Source: Streptomyces sp. NRRL F-6131
GTDB taxonomy: Bacteria; Actinomycetota; Actinomycetes; Streptomycetales; Streptomycetaceae
Direction: 5' to 3'
Length of the DNA stretch: 64,000 nt
Assembly: GCA_000719695.1 (NCBI GenBank)
Contig: JOHN01000006.1
Coordinates: forward strand, 108,226-172,225
The position numbers and the translations under genes were made by a program. How positions within the stretch are numbered: the first letter of the stretch is position 1; every line of letters begins with the position of its first letter. This document shows, piece after piece, positions 58,027 to 64,000 of the stretch. A model generated the notes under the pieces. It ran no database searches, was not told the DNA's origin, and saw only the letters and a program-made list of their open reading frames with translations.

Positions 58027-58797
58027 TCAGGCGCCGGCCAGCCACTCCTCCAGGGTCGGGCCGGCGAGCGTCGTGCCGGGACCGGCCACGAAGGCGCCGC
58101 CCTCGAGCAGCTCGCGGTCGGGGGTGGCGGGGTCGCTCACCTCGACGACGGTGACCTGCTCGCCGCGGGCGGCGTAGACGAGTTCGGCGGCCTTGGCGAG
58201 GTTCTCCTCGCGCGGGCCGGCGATCTCGGGGTACGGGGGCCGTGCGCCCGGCGCGGGTGCGGGGGCCTCGGCGAGGTCGACGAGCGCCTCGGCCACCGCC
58301 GCGCCCGCGACGAGCTGGGTGCGCATCAGCGGCACGTGGACGGTGTCGCCCCGGCGTCCCCAGCTCACCAGGGGCTCGACGAACTCGTGGAACTGGGCGG
58401 CGCGCAGGATCTGCACCGGCAGCGGTCCGGCGGCCAGGGCCTTCTCGTGCGCGACCTTGGCGCGGTAGTAGCCGCCGGTCGACGCGTCGATGCCGAGGAT
58501 GGACACCGAGACGATCCGCTCCACGCCGGCCTTCGAGCCCGCCTCGTGCAGATTGGCGGCGGCCGCGGTGAAGAACGCGGTCGCCTCCTGCTCGTCCGCC
58601 GAGGGGGTGCCCGAGGCGTCGATGACGATGTCGGTCCCGGCCAGCGCCGCCGCGAGTCCCTCGCCGGTGACGACGTCGACGCCCGCCGAGCGCGAGAGCG
58701 TCACGACCTCGTGGCCGCGCTCCTCCAGGACGCGGACGACGTGGCCGCCCAGTCGTCCGGTCGCGCCGACCACCGCGACGGTCCTGCGGTTCGCCAT
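58027..58797 (-). CDS. NAD(P)-binding reductase (NmrA-like atypical SDR)
   Basis: A 256-residue atypical SDR. The cofactor motif VVGATGRLGGHV is at residues 9-20; VIDASGTPSADEQ, ERIVSVSILGID, then YYRAKVAHEKAL (Tyr and Lys) and ILRAAQFHEFVEPL follow in the order of the NmrA/NAD(P)H-binding group. These proteins reduce small molecules or sense the NAD(P) pool. ATG 58797 follows GAAGGAG. It has its own promoter region and hairpin, and no functional link to neighbours is visible. Confidence 0.88.
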   Translation of the reverse strand: MANRRTVAVVGATGRLGGHVVRVLEERGHEVVTLSRSAGVDVVTGEGLAAALAGTDIVIDASGTPSADEQEATAFFTAAAANLHEAGSKAGVERIVSVSILGIDASTGGYYRAKVAHEKALAAGPLPVQILRAAQFHEFVEPLVSWGRRGDTVHVPLMRTQLVAGAAVAEALVDLAEAPAPAPGARPPYPEIAGPREENLAKAAELVYAARGEQVTVVEVSDPATPDRELLEGGAFVAGPGTTLAGPTLEEWLAGA

Positions 58798-58931
58798 GGT
58801 TGTTCTCCTTCGTGGTGCGTGCATCGTGGGGGGCGGCCGGTTCCCGCGCCCGTGACGGGCGGCGGCCCGGCGGTCCCCGCCGGTCGAATCTAGGCCGGCG
58901 CGGTGCCCCGCGGTGTACGGACCGCGCAAGA

Positions 58932-61562
58932 TCACTCGGCAATTCGTGCAGTCACGCCGGGCGGTCCCGAGGTCTCCGGCTCCTCGGACGGCGAGGCCGG
59001 CGAGGACGGTGAGACCGGCCCGGCCGGCTCCGGCTGCTCGATGCGGACGGCGACCAGACAGGTGTCGTCGTCGGTGTCGGCCGGGCTGAGCTCCAGCAAC
59101 AGGTCCAGGTAGCGCTCCAGGTCGGGACCGGGCGGGCCGGCGGCCCGGATCAGGTGGTCGACGGACTCCTCGACCGGCCGGTCACGCCGTTCGACCAGGC
59201 CGTCGGTGTAGAGCAGCAGCACGTCGCCCGGGTCGAGGCGGGCGGTGAACTCCTCGTACTCGACGTCCGCCAGGGCGCCCAGCAGCACCCCGTGCGGCAG
59301 CGGCAGCACCTCGGCTCCGCCCGGGCGGAGCCGGATCGGCGGGAGGTGCCCGGCCCGGGCCCAGCGCAGCGAGCCGTCGTCGGGGCCGAGCAGCACGCAG
59401 ACGGCGGTGGCGGTCACCTGCCCGGGTTCGCGCAGCGCCACGGTGTTGGCCCACTCCAGCAGCCGGCCCGGGCTCGCGCCGGTGACGGCCAAACCGCGCA
59501 GGGCGTGCCGGAGCGCGACCATGCCGGTGGCCGCCCCGACGCCGTGCCCGGCCACGTCGCCGACGGCGAGCAGCACCTGACGGTCCGGCAGCACCAGCAC
59601 GTCGTACCAGTCGCCGCCGACCCGGTCGCGTTTGGCGGCGGGCCGGTAGCGGACGGCGGCGCGCAGTCCGGGGGCGCCGAGCGGTGGCGGCGCGGCGGGC
59701 AGGATCGCCTGCTGGAGGCGGAGCGCCAGCCGCTCCCGCTCGGCCGCCTCCTGCTCGCTGTCGGCCAGCCGGGCCCGGGTGGCGCCGAGCGCGACCTCGG
59801 TCCAGTGCTGGGACGACACGTCGTGGTAGGCGCCGCGGATCGCGCCGAGCCGGCCGTCCTCGTCCAGGACCGGTTCGGCCACCACCCGGGTGTAGCGCTG
59901 CGTGCCGTCCGGGCGGACCAGCCGGAAGACCGCGGAGGCGGTGCGCAGCCGGTGCTGGACGGTGTCGACGAGCCGGCGGACGGCGGGCTCGTCGTCCGGG
60001 TGGACGTGCCGGACGAGCCGGGCGAGCGGCACGGCGGCGCCCCGCGGCAGGCCGAACAGCTCGGTCAGGCCCTCGTTCCAGAGGATCCGGCCGCTCCCGG
60101 CCTGCTCCTCGAAGCCGGCCACCCGGGCCAGCCGCTGGGCCTGGCGCAGCAGGTCGGCCTGGTCGGACTCGCCCGCCCGGTCGGTGTCCCGCCGCCAGCT
60201 GAGCAGGAGTCGCGGGCCGAGCGGGGTGACGGCGATCCGCAGGACGGTGGGCAGGGCGATCCCGCCGCCCTGGAAGACCAGGCGCAGGCCGTCGTCGGTG
60301 CGGGGCTCGCCGGTCTCGTGGGCCCTCAGCAGCGGTTCGAGCAGGCCGGTGGCGCAGGCCATCGGGTAGGTCTCCAGGAGCGAGGTGCCCTCCAGGCCGC
60401 TGCGGGGGCGGCCGAGCGGGTCCCGGAACAGCCGATTGGTGCGCAGGACGGTGAAGTCCACGACCCGGTCGTCCCGCAGGACGGGTTCGAGCAGCAGGGC
60501 GGGGTCGAGCAGGCCGTCGAGCAGTTCGGCCTGGTGGTCGGGCGGGGCGACGGGCTCCGGGTGGCCGAGGAGGGTGGCGCAGAGGTCGGCGAGGGCGCGG
60601 AGCTGCCGGCGCTGGCGCGGGGCGAGGGCGGGTGCGGCGCCGGGCCAGAGGACTTCGAGGGCGCCGAGGCGGCGGCCGCCCGCGAGCAGCGGGAGCACGG
60701 CCCGGGGCGTGCCGGCGCCCCCGGCGACCGGACCGGCCGGCGACGGTCGGGCCGCGGGCCCGGGTCGGTCGGGCCAGTGGTCCTCGCCGGTGGCGACGGC
60801 CTGCTGGGCGGGGGTGTCGACGCCCGGCGGCACCCGGCTCCAGGCCTCGGCCTCGTCGGCGGGCAGGCCGGCCTGGGCGGCGAGGGCGAGGCTGCCGCGG
60901 GGCAGGCGCTGCCAGACCAGGACGGCGTGGGCGCCGAGGGGGGCGGCGCCCTGCCGGAGGACGGCTTCGACGGCGCCCACGAGGTCGGGCACGGCGGCGA
61001 GCGCCCGGGCGGGGGCGGGCGGCTCGGGCGGGACCGCCGGCTCGGGCGGGGCGACGGCCGGCTCGGGGTCCTCGGCCGGTCCGGGCGGCTCGTGCGACGG
61101 GCCCACCGGGGACGGCCCCGCGCGGGACTGCTGCGCCGAGCGGCCGACGATGTCGGCGGCCAGGGTGGCGACCGGCACCCCGGCCTCCTGGGCGAGCCGG
61201 GCCAGCCGGGCGGCGGCCTCCGCGGGCGGCACCGTCAGCCGCTCGACGAGCATGCCGGTCGCGAGGTCGACGAGCGCCCGGGTGCCCTCCTCGGCGCGCA
61301 TCCGTTCCACCGTGTGCTGGAGCCGCCGGACGGCCCCGGCGAGCTGCCGCGCGACGGCGCCCTGGGCCGAGCCCTCGGCCGGGCCCTCGACGCCCTCGGC
61401 GGGTCCGGCCGCCGGGTCGGCGTCCGCGGTCCGCCCGGACGGCGGCGGCGCGGGCGGACCGGTGCCGGACTGTGGCACATCCGGTACATCAGGCACATCG
61501 AACATACCGGGCGGACCGGGAGCATCAGGAGGACCGGCGGACCGCGGGTGATCGTGGGTCAT
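58932..61562 (-). CDS. ANTAR-GAF-PAS-PP2C phosphatase (SpoIIE type)
   Basis: An 876-residue multidomain signalling protein. After a disordered N-terminus an ANTAR-like helical segment lies at about 90-145 (LVDLATGMLVERLTVPPAEA), then a GAF-like domain (about 195-330), one or two PAS domains (about 345-600; FGLPRGAAVPLARLVRHVHPDDE, FRLVRPDGTQRYTRVV), and a C-terminal SpoIIE-type PP2C phosphatase with GGDWYDVLVL, VGDVAGHGVGAA, LLYTDGLVERR and DTDDDTCLVAV. Such proteins dephosphorylate anti-sigma-factor antagonists. ATG 61562 overlaps the stop of the hybrid kinase gene (ATGA), so the two act in one pathway. The DNA of residues 20-35 contains DVPDVPDVP repeats. Confidence 0.92.
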   Translation of the reverse strand: MTHDHPRSAGPPDAPGPPGMFDVPDVPDVPQSGTGPPAPPPSGRTADADPAAGPAEGVEGPAEGSAQGAVARQLAGAVRRLQHTVERMRAEEGTRALVDLATGMLVERLTVPPAEAAARLARLAQEAGVPVATLAADIVGRSAQQSRAGPSPVGPSHEPPGPAEDPEPAVAPPEPAVPPEPPAPARALAAVPDLVGAVEAVLRQGAAPLGAHAVLVWQRLPRGSLALAAQAGLPADEAEAWSRVPPGVDTPAQQAVATGEDHWPDRPGPAARPSPAGPVAGGAGTPRAVLPLLAGGRRLGALEVLWPGAAPALAPRQRRQLRALADLCATLLGHPEPVAPPDHQAELLDGLLDPALLLEPVLRDDRVVDFTVLRTNRLFRDPLGRPRSGLEGTSLLETYPMACATGLLEPLLRAHETGEPRTDDGLRLVFQGGGIALPTVLRIAVTPLGPRLLLSWRRDTDRAGESDQADLLRQAQRLARVAGFEEQAGSGRILWNEGLTELFGLPRGAAVPLARLVRHVHPDDEPAVRRLVDTVQHRLRTASAVFRLVRPDGTQRYTRVVAEPVLDEDGRLGAIRGAYHDVSSQHWTEVALGATRARLADSEQEAAERERLALRLQQAILPAAPPPLGAPGLRAAVRYRPAAKRDRVGGDWYDVLVLPDRQVLLAVGDVAGHGVGAATGMVALRHALRGLAVTGASPGRLLEWANTVALREPGQVTATAVCVLLGPDDGSLRWARAGHLPPIRLRPGGAEVLPLPHGVLLGALADVEYEEFTARLDPGDVLLLYTDGLVERRDRPVEESVDHLIRAAGPPGPDLERYLDLLLELSPADTDDDTCLVAVRIEQPEPAGPVSPSSPASPSEEPETSGPPGVTARIAE

Positions 61563-64000
61563 GACACGTCCAGCCAGTGCCGCATCCGCTCCAGCAGCAG
61601 GCCGGTGTCCACCGGCTTGGTGACGTGGTCGTCGGCGCCGGCGGCGAGGCTCTTGGCGCGGTCGCCGGCCATGGCCTTGGCGGTGACGGCGACGATCGGG
61701 ATCCGGGCGACCCGTTCGTCGGCCCGGATGGCGGCGATGGTGGCGTAGCCGTCGAGGCCGGGCATCATCACGTCCATCAGCACCAGGTCGGTCTCGGGGT
61801 GGCCGCGCAACAGGTCGAGGCCGGCCCGGCCGTCGGCGGCGTGCAGGACGGTCAGCCCGTGCTGTTCCAGGGCGGCGGCGAGGGCGAAGACGTTGCGGAT
61901 GTCGTCGTCGACGATGAGCACGGTGCGTCCGGCGAGCGGTTCGTCGGCCGGGGCGGGGCTCTCCACGGGGTCGGGCTCCGAGGGGCGGCGTCCGCCGAAC
62001 AGGTCGATCAGCCGTTCGCGCAACTCGTCCAGGCCCGAGGGGAGTTCCAGCCCGACCACGGCCGCGGCGGTGATCCCGGCCGGGTCGCCCCCGCCCCGGT
62101 GGCCGAGGACGGGCGTGCCCTCGGGGAGCGCGGTGAGCAGCAGCGGGGCGAGTTCGCCGGTGTGGGCGAGGTCGACGACGGCGCACCGGTACGGGCCCTC
62201 GGCGATGGCGACGCGCAGGTCCGCTTCGTTGCCGGCGCTGCGGATCGCCACCGGGGGGTCGTCGCCGTGCGCCTCGGCGGCGGTCCGGGCGAGCAGGGTG
62301 AGCAGGGCGGGCGGCTCGGCCTCGACCACCAGGACGCGCGCCTCGGCGGCGGGCAGGGCGGCCGGCCGGTCCCGGAGGGCGAGCGGCAGGTAGAAGCTGA
62401 AGCGGCTGCCCCGGCCCGCGGTGGAGCGGACGGTGAGGGCGCCGCCGAGCAGGCGGGCGAGTTCGCGGCTGATGGACAGACCGAGCCCGGTGCCGCCGAA
62501 ACGGCGGGCGGTGGTGCCGTCCGCCTGCTGGAAGGCACCGAAGATGGTGTCGAGGTGGGCGGGGTCGATGCCGATGCCGGTGTCCTCGACGTGGAAGGCC
62601 ACCGCGGCCTCCACCTGGCCGAGTTCGGCCGGGAGTCCGTCGGCCTCCACGCATTCGATGCGCAGCTCGACCCGGCCCGCGTCGGTGAACTTGATCGCGT
62701 TGGAGAGCAGGTTGCGCAGCACCTGCCGCAACCGGGCCTGGTCGGTGACGAGTTCGCCGGGGACGCGGCGGTCGACGCCGATCCGGAAGGCGAGGTCCTT
62801 CTGGTCGGCCAGCGGTTTGAAGGCGGACTCGACGTACGTCAACAGCTCCTGCACGGAGAAGGGTTCGGGGCTGAGCTCCATCTTCCCGGCCTCGACCTTG
62901 GACAGGTCGAGGATGTCGTTGATCAGCTGGAGCAGGTCGGAGCCGGCCGAGTGGATGACGCCCGCGTACTCGACCTGTTTGGGCGTGAGGTTGCCGGCCG
63001 CGTTCTGGGCGAGCAGTTGGGCGAGGATGAGCAGGCTGTTGAGCGGAGTGCGCAGTTCGTGGCTCATATTGGCCAGGAACTCCGACTTGTACATCGAGGA
63101 GAGGCTCAACTGCCGTGCCCGCTCCTCCAGTTCCTGCCGGGCCTGTTCGATCTCGAGGTTCTTGGCCTCGATGTCGCGGTTGCGTTCGGCGAGCAGTGCG
63201 GCCTGTTCGGCGAGTTCGGCGTTGGAGCGCCGCAGCTCCTCCTGGCCCTCCTGCAACTCCTTGGACTGGGCCTGGAGTTCGGCGGTGAGCCGCTGGGACT
63301 CGCCGAGCAGTTCGTCGGTGCGGCCGTTGGCGAGCAGGGTGCCGATGTTGACGCCGCAGGCCTCCGCGAACTGCTCCAGGAAGTCGAGGTGGACGGCGCT
63401 GAAGGCGTGGATCGAGGCGAACTCCATGACCCCGAGCAGCCATTCCTCCAGGGCGATGGGCAGGATCACCAGCGACCGGGCGTGGGTGGTGCCGGCGCCG
63501 GAGCCGATCGTCGCGTAGTCGGGCGGCAGGTCGTCCACGGTGACGGTGCGCCGGGTGCGGGCGGCCTGGCCGACCAGCGAGTCGCCGAGCGGCACCCGCT
63601 CCGGGCCGCCGCCCGCCGGGCCGCCCTCGCCGCCGCTGCCGTCGGAGCCCTGCCCGCCCGAGCCCTGCCCGTCGGAGCCCTGCCCGCCCGGGCGCGGTCC
63701 GACCGCACGGCCGTAGGCGCTGATCCGGGCCAGGACCGTCCCCTCGGCGCCCTCCTCCGCCAGGTAGAACGCGCCGTACTGGGCGCCGACCAGCGGCGTC
63801 AGGCCGTCGGTGATGAGTTCGGCGACGGAGTGGATGTCGCGCTGTCCCTGCAGGGTGCCGGTGAACCGGGCCAGGTTGGTCTTCAGCCAGTCCTGCTCCT
63901 GGTTGGCGCGGGTGGTCTCGCGCAGGGACTCCACCATGAAGTTGACGTTGTCCTTGAGGTCGGCGACCTCGCCGGAGGCGTCGACGGTGATGGAGCGGGT
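61559..64000 (-). CDS. Large hybrid histidine kinase (HAMP-GAF-HisKA-HATPase-REC), 5' end outside window
   Basis: 814 codons are visible and the frame is open at the right edge. The first residues (TVDASGEVADLKDNVNFMVE) are the end of a HAMP unit, so a HAMP array must precede. Next come a GAF domain (about 55-225, interrupted by a GSDGQGSGGQGSDGSGG insert), a coiled coil, HisKA with the phosphorylated His in NMSHELRTPLN, HATPase with NLLSNAIKF, DTGIGI and GTGLGL, a degenerate receiver (LVVEAEPPALLTL), and a full C-terminal receiver with Asp in VLMDVMMPGLDG. This is the layout of streptomycete multi-HAMP kinases such as OsaA (osmoadaptation); identity with OsaA is not proven. It is coupled to the phosphatase gene downstream. 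Confidence 0.93.
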   Translation of the reverse strand, partial: TRSITVDASGEVADLKDNVNFMVESLRETTRANQEQDWLKTNLARFTGTLQGQRDIHSVAELITDGLTPLVGAQYGAFYLAEEGAEGTVLARISAYGRAVGPRPGGQGSDGQGSGGQGSDGSGGEGGPAGGGPERVPLGDSLVGQAARTRRTVTVDDLPPDYATIGSGAGTTHARSLVILPIALEEWLLGVMEFASIHAFSAVHLDFLEQFAEACGVNIGTLLANGRTDELLGESQRLTAELQAQSKELQEGQEELRRSNAELAEQAALLAERNRDIEAKNLEIEQARQELEERARQLSLSSMYKSEFLANMSHELRTPLNSLLILAQLLAQNAAGNLTPKQVEYAGVIHSAGSDLLQLINDILDLSKVEAGKMELSPEPFSVQELLTYVESAFKPLADQKDLAFRIGVDRRVPGELVTDQARLRQVLRNLLSNAIKFTDAGRVELRIECVEADGLPAELGQVEAAVAFHVEDTGIGIDPAHLDTIFGAFQQADGTTARRFGGTGLGLSISRELARLLGGALTVRSTAGRGSRFSFYLPLALRDRPAALPAAEARVLVVEAEPPALLTLLARTAAEAHGDDPPVAIRSAGNEADLRVAIAEGPYRCAVVDLAHTGELAPLLLTALPEGTPVLGHRGGGDPAGITAAAVVGLELPSGLDELRERLIDLFGGRRPSEPDPVESPAPADEPLAGRTVLIVDDDIRNVFALAAALEQHGLTVLHAADGRAGLDLLRGHPETDLVLMDVMMPGLDGYATIAAIRADERVARIPIVAVTAKAMAGDRAKSLAAGADDHVTKPVDTGLLLERMRHWLDVS

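Noticed and set aside
58932..63443. 1503-codon minus-strand frame covering kinase and phosphatase
   Set aside because: Its first half is out of frame with the kinase, which is encoded to 61559 in another frame; the real phosphatase starts at 61562.

Overview
The window is chromosomal DNA from a very GC-rich actinomycete, most likely a member of the Streptomycetaceae (Streptomyces or Kitasatospora). Evidence for this: extreme G/C at third codon positions, frequent GTG and TTG starts, many leaderless or GTGA/ATGA-coupled genes, a complete conservon (cvnA-D plus a P450), an AfsR-like regulator, a LAL regulator, streptogrisin-type protease, AA10 LPMO, a 24-residue bL37-like ribosomal protein, and an SCO2583-type membrane protein. 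I see no tRNA, rRNA, CRISPR array, transposase or prophage. Functional calls are by motif recognition, not by database search.

Left edge (1-11.8 kb): the start of a natural-product operon read leftwards and continuing beyond position 1. It encodes a 54-residue LysW-type amino-group carrier protein ending in EDWGE, an MFS exporter, an A-T-C-A-T NRPS and a C-A... NRPS cut by the window edge. The first three genes are very tightly spaced and the two NRPS genes overlap. Divergent to it is a LuxR-type response regulator without the phosphoacceptor Asp, followed by a two-Rossmann flavoprotein. This is the most interesting locus: carrier-protein-dependent amino-acid building blocks feeding an NRPS.

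11.9-24.7 kb: secreted polysaccharide deacetylase, secreted TAP-like hydrolase, an OmpR/HK two-component pair, a coupled pair (STAND-like NTPase plus membrane-anchored ligand-binding receptor), an orphan MGT-type glycosyltransferase, a divergent LysR/SDR pair and a cold-shock-domain protein.

24.8-36.3 kb: chitin-active AA10 LPMO with a DasR-like site at its promoter, a haloalkane-dehalogenase-like enzyme divergent from its probable MarR repressor with two operators, a 1015-residue LAL regulator flanked by two copies of a bipartite box (one before a degenerate serine-recombinase-like protein, one before an unlisted 59-residue ORF), a small secreted protein, SDR, DinB/DUF664 protein, half a VOC protein and a NYN-like protein.

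37-43.8 kb: conservon cvnA-B-C-D followed by a CYP157-like P450 lacking the ExxR motif, closed by a strong terminator; then a RibD/DHFR-like protein and an SCO2583-like membrane protein.

43.8-54.9 kb: lutABC L-lactate oxidation operon with a TGGTCGGACCA operator and a FadR/LldR-type regulator, a few secreted unknowns, an AfsR-like SARP-NB-ARC-TPR regulator with TTG start, a serine protease with chitin-binding tail, and the bL37-like gene.

55-64 kb: GNAT acetyltransferase, SnoaL-like and YdhR-like small proteins, an RsbW-like ATPase, a membrane protein, an NAD(P)-binding reductase and an operon of a very large hybrid histidine kinase (running off the right edge) with an ANTAR-GAF-PAS-PP2C phosphatase.
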